From: Brucella haematophila
GTDB lineage: Bacteria; Pseudomonadota; Alphaproteobacteria; Rhizobiales; Rhizobiaceae
NCBI RefSeq assembly: GCF_005938105.1
Contig: NZ_VCPE01000020.1
Coordinates: forward strand, 20,399-84,398
Length of the DNA: 64,000 nt
Reading direction: 5' to 3'
The position numbers and the translations under genes were made by a program. Positions 1 to 8,710 of the stretch are shown one piece after another (the first letter of the stretch is position 1; each line of letters starts with the position of its first letter). The notes beneath the pieces are model-generated. The model had not been told where the DNA came from. It searched no databases and saw nothing but the letters and a program-made list of their open reading frames with translations.

Positions 1-398
1 CGTGAACCGTCCCGAACACGGGCATGAAAAACCACATCCCGATCAACGCGCTCGACATCCAGTTTCGGTCCACGCGGCTTCTTCTTGCCCGCCTGCTTGT
101 CCTGAGCTTTCGCGTCCGTTGACTTATCCATGCCCGACGGTTTGAACGGCGGCCGTGGCGGCAGGTTTTTCAGCCGCGCAATTTCATCGCGAAGGAGTTG
201 GTTCTCAACTTTAAGCCGGGTGTTTTCCAGACGGAGCTCGGCATTCTCCTTACGGAGTGCTGTATTCTCAGCTTCCAGTTTTTCAAGCCGAGCCTCTGCA
301 CGTTCGGTTTTCTCAACCAAACCCGTGACCAGACTGCGCAACGCGTTCAGTGAAAGCGTGTCAGCATGCTTGGGCGAGGGAAGCATTCTCTTCGGCAT
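1..398 (-). CDS. Transposase N-terminus, IS66-like, cut by window edge
   Basis: The minus-strand frame opens with ATG at 398 and stays open to base 1, giving about 132 residues. The first 75 residues are a charged, Leu/Glu-rich coiled coil. A Pro-rich stretch (LPPRPPFKPSGMDKS) and a Lys-rich linker ending PRGPKLDVERV follow. This layout is known from a widespread Rhizobiales transposase type with an IS66-like N-terminus. The catalytic domain would lie to the left of the window, so the family cannot be confirmed and it is unknown whether the copy is intact. It sits next to a truncated Fic gene and an IS6 element, which fits an insertion hotspot. Confidence 0.65.
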   Translation of the reverse strand, partial: MPKRMLPSPKHADTLSLNALRSLVTGLVEKTERAEARLEKLEAENTALRKENAELRLENTRLKVENQLLRDEIARLKNLPPRPPFKPSGMDKSTDAKAQDKQAGKKKPRGPKLDVERVDRDVVFHARVRDGS

Positions 399-537
399 CG
401 CAAAAGAGAATCATGATTTGCCAAAATCAGGAATCCCATAGCCATGAAATATCGATGCGGAACTTACGATATGCACAGTGTTTAATATTTCTGACTTGGA
501 ATCAGAAACAGGGTCTTGGCCACCAAATTTGCTCCGC

Positions 538-797
538 TTACGCATATCGGGTGAATCGAAGCTGACCACTGCGCGTCAATGCGCCCTTGTCGACCAGATC
601 CTGCAAATCGCGGGTGGCGGTTGCGCGTGAGGTCTTTGTTATGGCCAGATAGTTGTCGGCACTGAGGCCACCGATAAAACCCTCCGGTCCTGCCTCGAAC
701 AGACGCGCAATGACTTTCTCCTGACGGGGATTGAACGTTCCCCTGAACCGGTCGTAAAAATGCGCCTTGGCGATGTAGAAGGCGACGCGATCCAGCG
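538..797 (-). pseudogene. Fic-family protein, C-terminal remnant cut by IS6 element
   Basis: About 86 native residues remain before the stop at 538. They include the winged-helix tail seen after the Fic domain in many Fic/DOC AMPylators: a segment GPEGFIGGLSADNY, then TSRATATRDLQDLVDKG. The Fic catalytic motif (HPFxxGNGR type) is absent because the frame runs into the left inverted repeat of the IS6 element at 797. The codons upstream of that point belong to the IS, so the open frame beginning at 879 is a chimera and not the true start. The rest of the gene does not reappear on the other side of the IS, which means the insertion was accompanied by a deletion or rearrangement. Confidence 0.75.
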
Positions 798-1613
798 GGT
801 TCTGTCGCGAAATCTTCACTTCTGCTCCGCTACTGTCCCTTCGGAGCGCATAATTGAGTGAGGTGACAGGGTATGGCAATCGATTTCAAAGGGGCTCATT
901 TTCCTAAAAGTGTCATCCTTTACGCCGTTTACTTTTACGTGCGCTATCCCGGTTCCTATCGTGACTTGCAGGAAATTATGGCCGAACGTGGTGTGAACGT
1001 TGACCATGCAACATTGAACCGTTGGGTTGTCCGTTACGCGCCACAGATCGCAGATCAGGCACAGAAGCGTAAACGTCGAACGCTTGCGTCATGGCGTGTT
1101 GACGAGACCTATATCAAGGTTCGTGGTCAATGGACCTATCTGTACCGAGCCGTTGATCGTGACGGACAAACGCTTGATTTCATGCTCGCCGAACGCCGAA
1201 ATCTCGGTGCTGCACGGCGTTTCTTCAAGAAAGCCATCGCAGCCAACGGTGTTCCAGACAAAATTGTCATTGATAAAAGCGGAGCCAATCTGGCCGGAGC
1301 ACAAGCTGTAAACACAATCCTGAAAAAAACCGGTCACAGCAAGATGATTGAAATCCTGCAGGTTAAATATCTCAACAACATCCTTGAGCAGGATCACCGG
1401 TTTATCAAGCGAGTTACCAAATACATGTTGAGCTTCAAGGCATTTCATTCGGCTTCAGCGACAATCGCGGGCATCGAAGTAGCACATATGATCCGCAAGA
1501 AGCAGTTCGCAAATGACAACCGCTCGCCATTCGAGGTCTTTGCGGAGCTTGCAGCATAATTGCGTCTGAAGATCAGGCCGCTTTTAACCTGATGAAAAAT
1601 TTGCGACATAACC
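798..1613 (+). mobile_element. IS6-family insertion sequence, copy A (816 bp)
   Basis: The left end reads GGTTCTGTCGCGAAATCTTC and the right end, read on the other strand, GGTTATGTCGCAAATTTTTC. They match at most positions and resemble the GGxxCTGTTGCAAA ends of the IS6/IS26 family. One transposase gene fills the element. The 8 bp next to each end (ATCCAGCG and CTCAAGCG) are not identical, so no target duplication is visible. This fits the recombination between copies typical of this family. The element cuts a Fic gene on its left and abuts the LysR promoter region on its right. The ends were set by eye from the repeats. Confidence 0.8.
873..1559 (+). CDS. IS6-family transposase
   Basis: This 228-residue DDE transposase has the usual length of the IS6/IS26 family (about 230-240). 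The N-terminal third (FPKSVILYAVYFYVRYPGSY) is the helix-turn-helix region. The catalytic triad is visible as the Asp of WRVDETYIK, the Asp of VIDKSGAN and the Glu of NNILEQDHR. Translation probably starts at ATG 873, which follows a purine-rich AGTGAGGTGACAGGGT stretch. The gene is complete and has no frameshift, so the element may be active. It moves by copy-in, forming cointegrates. It differs clearly in sequence from the second IS6 transposase near 38.3 kb, so the two are separate elements and not duplicates. Confidence 0.93.
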   Translation: MAIDFKGAHFPKSVILYAVYFYVRYPGSYRDLQEIMAERGVNVDHATLNRWVVRYAPQIADQAQKRKRRTLASWRVDETYIKVRGQWTYLYRAVDRDGQTLDFMLAERRNLGAARRFFKKAIAANGVPDKIVIDKSGANLAGAQAVNTILKKTGHSKMIEILQVKYLNNILEQDHRFIKRVTKYMLSFKAFHSASATIAGIEVAHMIRKKQFANDNRSPFEVFAELAA

Positions 1614-1655
1614 CTCAAGCGTGCTGTTTTGCTGATAATGCTCTAGAATTGCGAC

Positions 1656-2573
1656 ATGTTGACAGATCTCAATCTCAATCTCCTCCGGTCGTTCTTCATG
1701 ATTGCTGAAGAGCGGAGCCTGACGCGGGCCGCGGCTCGTCTCAATATGAGCCAACCTTCCGTCAGCCAGGCGCTCCAACGCCTTGAAGAACAGCTCTCAT
1801 GTCAACTGGTTCTGCGCGGAAGCAGAAAATTCGAGCTGACGGCGCGGGGGCAAAAAATTTATGAAGAATGCGGCGAGATTTTCCGCTCGGTGGAGCGCAT
1901 CGGGCAGTTGACTCAGGAACGTACCATCGAAGAATTCGGCGAAGTTCGCATCCAGATCATCTCCAATCTGGAATCGCCGCTCATCAACGAGGCCCTGCGT
2001 CTCTATCACCAACGTTATCCGTCGGTGACATGGGTCATCGAGGTTCGCAACAGCCAGGATACCATCAAGCGTATTCAGACGGAAAAATGCGGGCTTGGCT
2101 TATGTCTGTTGTCCCGCCCAGTTTTCAGTCTGAACTGTCAGTTGCTCTTCCGGGAAGAGTTCAGCGTCTATTGCGGTGCTGAACATCCGTTTTTCGGTCG
2201 CAAGGAGGTGGAAAAACGGGAGCTCAGACAGGAATCCTTCGTGTCTTTTACCTGCGCCACCGAAGGACTGGGGCTCGAACCCATGTCCGTTCTGAGCGAA
2301 AGCCTCGGCCTTGGCGAACGCATCAGTGGCCAGAGCTCCAATCTGGAGGAAGTGCGCCGCATGATCGTGGCAGGGCTGGGTATCGGCATTCTGCCGTTAA
2401 CAGCGGTCCATGACGAGGTCACCAGCGGCCTGCTGTGGCCACTTGAGATCAAAGGTTATCCGCTCGGCGCCGATGTTTTTCTGGTAAGCCATCCGGACTG
2501 CGAATATTCCCGCGCCGAGCAGCATTTCATCGACATCGTGCTGGAACTGTGCGCTCTGCTGCCGGATATGTAG
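1656..2573 (+). CDS. LysR-family transcriptional regulator
   Basis: The 305-residue protein has the standard LysR length. The N-terminal winged helix is clear at residues 5-65 (LNLLRSFFMIAEERSLTRAA, then LNMSQPSVSQALQRLEEQL). A substrate-binding domain of periplasmic-binding-protein fold follows, with a glycine-rich segment (IVAGLGIGILPLTAV) near residue 240. LysR proteins usually act on a divergently transcribed neighbour, but here that side is occupied by the IS6 element ending at 1613, only 42 bp from the start. The original target may be lost. The convergent amidohydrolase/TRAP operon is the nearest candidate. No clear ribosome-binding site is seen before ATG 1656. Confidence 0.9.
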   Translation: MLTDLNLNLLRSFFMIAEERSLTRAAARLNMSQPSVSQALQRLEEQLSCQLVLRGSRKFELTARGQKIYEECGEIFRSVERIGQLTQERTIEEFGEVRIQIISNLESPLINEALRLYHQRYPSVTWVIEVRNSQDTIKRIQTEKCGLGLCLLSRPVFSLNCQLLFREEFSVYCGAEHPFFGRKEVEKRELRQESFVSFTCATEGLGLEPMSVLSESLGLGERISGQSSNLEEVRRMIVAGLGIGILPLTAVHDEVTSGLLWPLEIKGYPLGADVFLVSHPDCEYSRAEQHFIDIVLELCALLPDM

Positions 2574-2616
2574 TGAGGACGCTGTCGGCAAGCGACGGCG
2601 TCCCCAATCTTTTCAA

Positions 2617-3861
2617 TTAACGGTCAGCACGCGCCACAACGGCGTGCAGCAGAACGTTGAGACCCGGAGCGATATCGTCGCGGTCACAGTTCTCATCATT
2701 GTTATGGGTCACACCGCCCTTGCAGGGCGTGAAAATCATGGCCGTCGGGCAATGACGAGCCATGAAATAGGCATCGTGCCCGGCCTGAGACTGGATATCG
2801 CGCCAGTCATACTCCATCCGCGCCGCTTCGGTACGAATACCATCCACCATGCTGCGGTCGAAGATATCGCCACCCCAGAACCATTCGTCCTCAATAACCG
2901 CGTCACAGCCAGCGCGCGCCGCACTTTCAAACACCGCCCGGCGCATCTTTTCGCCCATGACCCGCGCCGTGGCAGGATCTGGATGGCGCACATCACAGAT
3001 CGCTTGCGCGGTATCGGACAGGATACCGGGCTTGTTCGGCCATGCAGCCAATCGTGCACCCGTCGCCTTACCGTCGCCAATGGCAAAATCCCAACCGATA
3101 TCGTCAACGGCAGTCAGCCAACGCGCACCGGCGATCAGGGCATTGCGACGCAGATCCATCGGTGTCGGACCGGTATGCGCGGTCTTGCCCGTAAAGCGCA
3201 CCCGCATCCCATAGCTCGGATAGCCACCGGTCACCACGCCGACATCGCGCTGCTCAAGGTCGAGAATAGGGCCTTGCTCGATATGCAGTTCGTAATAGGC
3301 ATCAATGTCGCCAGCCCGGCACGGCTTGTTTCCATTGTAGCCGATGCGTTCCAGTTCGGCGCCAAAGCGGGCACCGTCATCCGAGATAAGCGCTTTGACC
3401 CAGTCAACATCATAGGCCCCAACAAAACAGCCTGATGCAACCATCGGCGGGGAAAAACGTGCGCCTTCTTCATTTGTCCAATCCACCACGATGATCGGTC
3501 GTCGCGTGACATGACCAACATCGTTGAGCGTGCGCATCACTTCCAGCCCGGCCAGAACACCGGCAATACCGTCGAAACGACCGCCATTGATCTGCGTATC
3601 GAGATGACTGCCGATCAGCACAGGTGGCAGTGATGGATCGGTTCCTTCGCGGCGACCGAAGATGTTGCCGAGCTCATCGATTTCGACGCTCAATCCGGCA
3701 TCGCGGCACCAGTTGACGAAGAGATCCCGCATCCGCCGGTCGTCATCTGTCAACGTCAATCGAGCGAGGCCTCCAGGGCGGCCTTGTCCAATCTCGGCAG
3801 AGCTTTCAATCGTCGACCAGAAACGGTCGATATTGGCGCGGGTGGTCGATATGAACGACAT
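2617..3861 (-). CDS. M20-family amidohydrolase (N-carbamoyl-L-amino acid hydrolase / allantoate amidohydrolase type)
   Basis: The protein has 414 residues, the usual length of the AmaB/HyuC/AllC group of M20 metallopeptidase-like enzymes. The dinuclear metal site is visible: GSHLDTQ (His86, Asp88), GGRFDG (Asp97) and NEEGARF (Glu131-132). A later His lies in QSQAGHDAYFMA. These enzymes hydrolyse N-carbamoyl groups or ureides in the cytoplasm. The start at 3861 follows an AAAGGTG ribosome-binding site. It is the last gene of an operon with a TRAP importer and a RidA-like protein, 35 bp after dctM, so the imported solute is probably its substrate or precursor. The exact substrate (allantoate, ureidopropionate, carbamoyl amino acid) cannot be told from sequence. 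Confidence 0.88.
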   Translation of the reverse strand: MSFISTTRANIDRFWSTIESSAEIGQGRPGGLARLTLTDDDRRMRDLFVNWCRDAGLSVEIDELGNIFGRREGTDPSLPPVLIGSHLDTQINGGRFDGIAGVLAGLEVMRTLNDVGHVTRRPIIVVDWTNEEGARFSPPMVASGCFVGAYDVDWVKALISDDGARFGAELERIGYNGNKPCRAGDIDAYYELHIEQGPILDLEQRDVGVVTGGYPSYGMRVRFTGKTAHTGPTPMDLRRNALIAGARWLTAVDDIGWDFAIGDGKATGARLAAWPNKPGILSDTAQAICDVRHPDPATARVMGEKMRRAVFESAARAGCDAVIEDEWFWGGDIFDRSMVDGIRTEAARMEYDWRDIQSQAGHDAYFMARHCPTAMIFTPCKGGVTHNNDENCDRDDIAPGLNVLLHAVVARADR

Positions 3862-3896
3862 GGTTCACCTTTCAAATGCAATTTTAAATAAGCGAC

Positions 3897-5177
3897 TCAC
3901 ATGCCGAAAGACAGCACGGTCATCAGGCTCGGGAACAGCACGAGTAGGAACATGATGAGCGTCATGACGCCAATGAACGGCAGCAGATAGCGGAAAGAAG
4001 CCGACATCGGTATGCCACCCGTCCGGCACGCGGCCATCAGGTCGATGCCCAGCGGCGGTGTATTCGCACCGATGGCCAGATTGATGGTCAGCAGAACGCC
4101 GAAATAAACCGGATCGATCTCGTAGGCGCGCAGGACTGGCAGGAAAACTGGCGCCAGAATGAGGATGATGGCAATCGATTCCATGAACGTACCAAGCACG
4201 AGAACTGCCGCCATCATCAATATCAATGCGATCGTTGCACTTTCGGTGGCACCGGTAATGGAATTCACCACAAGCTGCGGCACCTGTTCGACCGTCAAAA
4301 TCCAGCCGAAGACGGAAGCAGCGGCAATGACGATCAGGATCGAGCCGGTCATCTCCGTTGTGTCGCGCAGCAGGCTGAACACTTTGGAGAAAGTGAGGTT
4401 ACGATAGATCACGGTGCCAACGACCAAGGCATAGGCAACGCCAATGCCCGCCGCTTCTGTCGGCGTGAAGATGCCGAAACGAATGCCACCGACAATGATG
4501 ACCGGTGCCAGCAGTGCCAGCAAGGCTTCACGAAAAGCCGAGCCGAGCCGTAACCAGCTAAATGGCTCCCCGCCTTTCCAGCCGTTCTGGCGGGATATCC
4601 ACCATGCAACAACCATCAGGCCAAGCCCGAGCAAGAGCCCCGGACCAATGGAGTGGATGAATAACTGGCCAATGGAGGTGCCCGTTGCGGTTCCATAGAC
4701 GATCAACACGATGGATGGCGGGATGACTGTGCCAAGCGAGCCGGCGCAACCAAGACCTGCGGCAGAAAAGCCAGGATGATAACCGCGCTCCTTCATGGCT
4801 GGCAGCAGCATGGAGCCGATTGCCACAACATCCGCGACACCCGAGCCCGAGAGGGACCCGAACATCATGCAAGCCGCAATCATGACGATTGCAAGGCCGC
4901 CCGTCCGTTGCCCGACAACAGCAGCGCAGAGATTGACGATCCGGGGAGCGAGGCCGCCGTGGACCATCAAAAGACCAGCAAGCAGGAAGAGTGGAATTGC
5001 AAGCAGCGTGAAACTATCGACACCGGCGACCATACGCTGTGCCACAACCATGACCGGCAGGACATCGCCTACCAGCAAATAGGCTACAGACGAAAGTGTC
5101 AGTGCAACAACAATTGGCGCATCGATTAAAAGCAGAAGAACGAAAACGGCAAAAAGAACGAGAAGAGCAAGGCTCAT
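3897..5177 (-). CDS. dctM: TRAP transporter large permease (DctM)
   Basis: This 426-residue, very hydrophobic protein has about a dozen membrane segments, the known size and layout of TRAP DctM subunits. Family signatures are visible: an N-terminal LLLIDAPIVVAL segment, FLLAGLLMVHGG, the GSLSGSGVADVVAIGSML stretch, and LAIGANTPPLGIDLMAACR near the C-terminus. It is the ion-coupled transport subunit in the inner membrane and works with DctQ and the periplasmic DctP. Its ATG overlaps the dctQ stop by four bases (ATGA), which implies translational coupling. The amidohydrolase gene follows. Confidence 0.95.
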   Translation of the reverse strand: MSLALLVLFAVFVLLLLIDAPIVVALTLSSVAYLLVGDVLPVMVVAQRMVAGVDSFTLLAIPLFLLAGLLMVHGGLAPRIVNLCAAVVGQRTGGLAIVMIAACMMFGSLSGSGVADVVAIGSMLLPAMKERGYHPGFSAAGLGCAGSLGTVIPPSIVLIVYGTATGTSIGQLFIHSIGPGLLLGLGLMVVAWWISRQNGWKGGEPFSWLRLGSAFREALLALLAPVIIVGGIRFGIFTPTEAAGIGVAYALVVGTVIYRNLTFSKVFSLLRDTTEMTGSILIVIAAASVFGWILTVEQVPQLVVNSITGATESATIALILMMAAVLVLGTFMESIAIILILAPVFLPVLRAYEIDPVYFGVLLTINLAIGANTPPLGIDLMAACRTGGIPMSASFRYLLPFIGVMTLIMFLLVLFPSLMTVLSFGM

Positions 5178-5650
5178 TTGCGCAGTCCCTGAGCAATGAG
5201 AGCAATCAACGCAGCGGTCGACGTAACGGGCAGTGCGAGGTAAGCAAGACCGGCTGGCCAGCTCAGCACCGTCGTTTCATGTGACCAGGTCAAACCGGTT
5301 ATCTTCCATCCAGACCAGAGAACAACGATCAGGAACAGGAGTGACGCGATCCGGGCAGCCAAAGCTAGAAGTGAACGGAACCGACCCGGCGAGATAAGCA
5401 GATCCGTCAATCCCGCACAAAGATGCGTATTGCGGATAAGCGCAGAGATTGCCCCGATGAACGTCACCCAGACCAACAGAAGCCGAGGAATTTCCTCCGA
5501 CCAGCGCGGGGTAAAGGAAAAGACATACCGGCACACGACGACATATACGATGATGCACGTGAATGCGGCAATGGCCAATCCGCCAATGGAACTGGCCAGC
5601 CGATCTATGGTGTTGGAAATCTGCGACTGCGGCAAAGGCTTGTTTTGCAT
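5174..5650 (-). CDS. dctQ: TRAP transporter small permease (DctQ)
   Basis: The 158-residue protein has four predicted membrane helices (about residues 20-40, 50-70, 88-110 and 130-152), the standard DctQ topology. The motif RWSEEIPRLLLVWVTFIGA in the second helix region matches the conserved W-x-E-E-x-x-R segment of this family. It forms the membrane complex with DctM. It lies 79 bp after dctP and overlaps dctM by four bases, so all three TRAP genes are probably one transcript. Confidence 0.93.
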   Translation of the reverse strand: MQNKPLPQSQISNTIDRLASSIGGLAIAAFTCIIVYVVVCRYVFSFTPRWSEEIPRLLLVWVTFIGAISALIRNTHLCAGLTDLLISPGRFRSLLALAARIASLLFLIVVLWSGWKITGLTWSHETTVLSWPAGLAYLALPVTSTAALIALIAQGLRK

Positions 5651-5728
5651 GGAAATCTCGCTAGTACGGATACGGACGCGAAGCGTTCAAAACGCTCCGC
5701 TTGCCGATGGCGAGCGGAGCGCGGGCTA

Positions 5729-6727
5729 TCACTTGCGATAGCTATCCATGATTTCGAGCAGCTCAGGACCGAAAACGTCCTTCTCGCTATCCCAAATCGG
5801 CTTGAGGGCTTCAACGAATGCAGCCTTATCAACCTCGTTGAACTTCATACCCTTGGACTTCAGCTTTTCGATAAGTGCGACCTCGTTGTCGGCCACCATC
5901 TGGCGCTGGGCTTTTCCCCAAGTGACGGCAGCAGCCTTTACAATGGCCTGATCCTCGGGAGAAATCTGTGCCCAGGTCATGCTCGATACGGTGAGGCAGG
6001 CCGCGCCCCAGATATGGCCCGTCATCGAAACATATTTCTGCACTTCGTAGAACGAAGAGGCGTCAATGATCGAAAGCGGGTTTTCCTGAGCGTCGAAAAC
6101 GCCTTGCTGCAAGGCCGAATACAATTCCCCAAATGCCAGCGGCGCCGGTTGCGAACCTAGAAGTTCGAACGTCGCGAGACGAACCTTGTCCGGCGTCACG
6201 CGGATCTTGAGACCGGCAAGGTCTGCCGGCTTGACGATTGGATGCTTGTTGTTCGTGATATTGCGGAAGCCGTTTTCCCACCAGCCAAGCACCTCGATGC
6301 CCTTCGGACGCAGAAGATCGGCAAGTGTGGTGCCAAGCTTGCCATCCAATGCGGCGAAGGCCTGCTCACGGCTGGTCCATGCATAGGGCATCTCGATAAT
6401 GCCGAATTTCGGCTCTACGAACTGGAAAGACCCGCTGCCGATCAGACCGCCCTGAATGGTGCCGATCTGCATGCCCTCGATGACTTCCTTTTCCGTGCCA
6501 AGCTGGCCAGACGGGAAGATGTCGATTTTGACACGGCCTTCGGTTTTTTCGGCGACTTCCTTGGCAAACTCAACAGATGCCTTGTGCCAGCTATGCGTAT
6601 CGGCAAGCACATGGCCCAAACGGATGGTCGTCTCGGCCATTGCGACCGAAGGACCAGAAAGTCCCACGATCCCTGCCAGAACCGTCGCGGCGAGGCCACG
6701 AGAGAATTTGGAGATGCCCAGTTTCAT
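5729..6727 (-). CDS. dctP: TRAP transporter periplasmic solute-binding protein (DctP)
   Basis: The chosen start at 6727 follows a GAGGGTG ribosome-binding site and yields 332 residues with a clear Sec signal peptide ending near SVAMA/ETTIRLGH. A start 27 codons upstream gives an unlikely leader. The mature part has DctP family features: LGHVLADTHSWHKASVEFA at its beginning, a central segment GLKIRVTPDKVRLATFELLG carrying the Arg that usually binds the solute carboxylate, and FDAQENPLSII further on. It captures an organic acid-like solute in the periplasm and hands it to DctQM. The amidohydrolase neighbour suggests a ureido or carbamoyl acid, but this is inference. Confidence 0.94.
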   Translation of the reverse strand: MKLGISKFSRGLAATVLAGIVGLSGPSVAMAETTIRLGHVLADTHSWHKASVEFAKEVAEKTEGRVKIDIFPSGQLGTEKEVIEGMQIGTIQGGLIGSGSFQFVEPKFGIIEMPYAWTSREQAFAALDGKLGTTLADLLRPKGIEVLGWWENGFRNITNNKHPIVKPADLAGLKIRVTPDKVRLATFELLGSQPAPLAFGELYSALQQGVFDAQENPLSIIDASSFYEVQKYVSMTGHIWGAACLTVSSMTWAQISPEDQAIVKAAAVTWGKAQRQMVADNEVALIEKLKSKGMKFNEVDKAAFVEALKPIWDSEKDVFGPELLEIMDSYRK

Positions 6728-6860
6728 ATCACCCTCATTTTTTGCATTTATTCTAGGCATCCATGGCAGCGGAGCAGCTTTTAAGCAAATAGACATACCC
6801 AATGGCAAACATTGTGCTGGCCTATGACACGTTGTGCTTTTTTCTGTGGGATAAGACCTG

Positions 6861-7253
6861 TCATCGGACAGTAGCTATACATTCGATCTCGATATCGAAA
6901 TGAGTCCACGGCTTGATTGTCACGCAGCTACGCGCCGGAAAAGCACCCGTAAAATACTCGCGGTAGACCGCATTCATGTCCGCGGAAAATTCGTTTTTTG
7001 TAATAAAAACAAGCGATTTGAAGACATTCTCGAACGAAGACCCCGCATGGCGCAGTGTGAAAGCCAGTGCTTCCATGCATGCGCGCGTCTGGACCGATAT
7101 ATCGCCCTTGACGATTTCGCCCGTCTTCAGATCGATCGGAGGCATGCCACAGGTATAGAGAAGATCGCCAACACGCGTCAAAGCGGAGGTTGGTGCGCCG
7201 AGTTTACGGATGGCGTCGGAAATGACAGGAATTTCAATGACTTCATGTTTCAT
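6861..7253 (-). CDS. RidA/YjgF-family protein (reactive imine deaminase-like)
   Basis: With the start at 7253 (GGAG ribosome-binding site eight bases upstream) the protein has 130 residues, the usual RidA size. The family's key residues are in place: Arg108 in FPARSCV and Glu124 in IEIECIA, which in RidA bind the substrate and activate water. Gly and Pro residues in TCGMPPID also match. RidA proteins hydrolyse enamine/imine intermediates in the cytoplasm; subgroups sit in catabolic operons and act on specific carbamates or imines. It is the first gene of the TRAP-amidohydrolase operon, 133 bp before dctP. The closeness to a carbamoyl hydrolase makes a dedicated catabolic role plausible. Confidence 0.9.
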   Translation of the reverse strand: MKHEVIEIPVISDAIRKLGAPTSALTRVGDLLYTCGMPPIDLKTGEIVKGDISVQTRACMEALAFTLRHAGSSFENVFKSLVFITKNEFSADMNAVYREYFTGAFPARSCVTIKPWTHFDIEIECIATVR

Positions 7254-8710
7254 GATGTACTCCGTGAATATCGTCTGAAACATTTAGAATATTCTTCTGG
7301 CTGCTGAAAAGGGCAGGGGAGCGACTGGATACAGTGCACCGCCACTCGGTCTACCTTTTATGGGTAAATCGGCGGGTTGATTAAAGCAAAGCCTTCCTGT
7401 CTCGGAAAAGGCGCGACCACAGCACTGGCTGCATTCAGTGGAACATTCTGTTCCCGGGTAGGAACCCAGCTAACCGCGCTCAGATTGAGGGCATCACGTT
7501 GGTTTCCCGCCGAACAACGGTTGGCTTGAACACGCGGGTTGCTTGCGAGTGTTTTTCGCCGAGAAATAGCAAAGGTTGGAATTATTGCACAAATATCGAT
7601 TCCACGTGAATAGAATTCGTAATTTAATTAAATAGCATCATATATACCATCTCTTCACCTACTTGGTAGGCTTCACAAAAAAACAACAGGTGGCCAATTT
7701 CAAGATGTTATTATTGTATAAAGTGCTCGTGCCGACGATGAAAGACGGCAATGGGATCGCGACTGCCGGGTAGGTGAGGAACGTCGACGCCGCGCAGAAA
7801 GCCAGATCGACGACCGGCCACAATTTGACCGGGACGGTAATCCGAACTTCGATACCCAAGGCAATTACATCGGCTGCCAAGGAGTGGGCTGCGAGGTTGA
7901 TACTCCCGAGGACTAGTCAGATACGGTTATCGCTGCCGCTTTTGGGTGATCGCCAAAAAGGTTGAGCACAACTATGATAGGGGTGGAAACGGAACGGTTT
8001 CATCATTGATGTGCTCACGGATTCTGACTGGCAATCAGATGGCACGACCAGCAGCGGAGTGGGAACAGTTGTCTGAAAACTGGTTCCTGACGCTGCACCG
8101 CAACTTAATAGGAGGGAAACGGCTTGTAGCCTTTAATATTAACGACTGCGCAGAAGATGGTCTTCAGACAGGGAAATCGCAACCAAGTCCATCACGGCGC
8201 ATATTGCTGGGACTTTGCGCAGATCGTTATGAACTGTAAGTCAAGTCTGTTTTCGAACCAAATGTTCCAGGCTATGTCGACGCTGCAATCGTCAGCACAT
8301 GGTTTGAAAAGCAGGGTGAAGAAGTAGGCGATCATAGGGGCCACACAACATGGGGGCGCAATCAGGCGCAAACTTCATCGAAAGCTTAGTGCTGATGCGA
8401 TCACAACCTAGATAGTTCTCTCCTTGTCGGGACGACTAAACGGTCGTGCTCTTACTGAGCACTCGACGGTCGTCGCTCAGTTTCAGGCTACGGCAGTAAT
8501 TCGGACGCTGCGGTTCAATATGTGCCTTGCATGCTGAATAAACAAAACGAAGCTTTGAGGTTTTTTGCAATCCGAGCGCCGCCTTTGCTGTCAGTTCGGA
8601 TTTTCCGAGACGACTCGAAGTTGCGCGCGCTATCTGGCGCGTCGTTTTCCATCGGATTGACACATGATGGAACTTTCTGGCAACTTCCCTGGAGATGCGG
8701 AGGGGGTTCT
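7254..8710. other. Long divergent intergenic region with traces of decayed coding sequence
   Basis: About 1.45 kb separates the RidA and RpiR genes and holds no gene I can support. It must contain the promoters of both. Two stretches look like worn remnants. On the minus strand at 7740-7880 a hydrophobic run (FLTYPAVAIPLPSF) resembles a membrane protein. On the plus strand near 8250-8330 the frame reads VDAAIVSTWFEKQGEEVGD, which resembles the first half of a lipoyl domain. Both are short and broken by stops. Open frames at 7946-8239 and 8436-8663 have no recognisable content. Confidence 0.4.

Noticed and set aside
873-879. Start of the 113-codon Fic-type frame at 879
   Set aside because: The first 27 or so codons lie inside the IS6 element, so the frame is a chimera; only 538-797 is native Fic sequence.
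2644-3435. Long plus-strand open frame of 263 codons
   Set aside because: It lies antisense to the M20 hydrolase, whose metal motifs and length leave no doubt about the coding strand.
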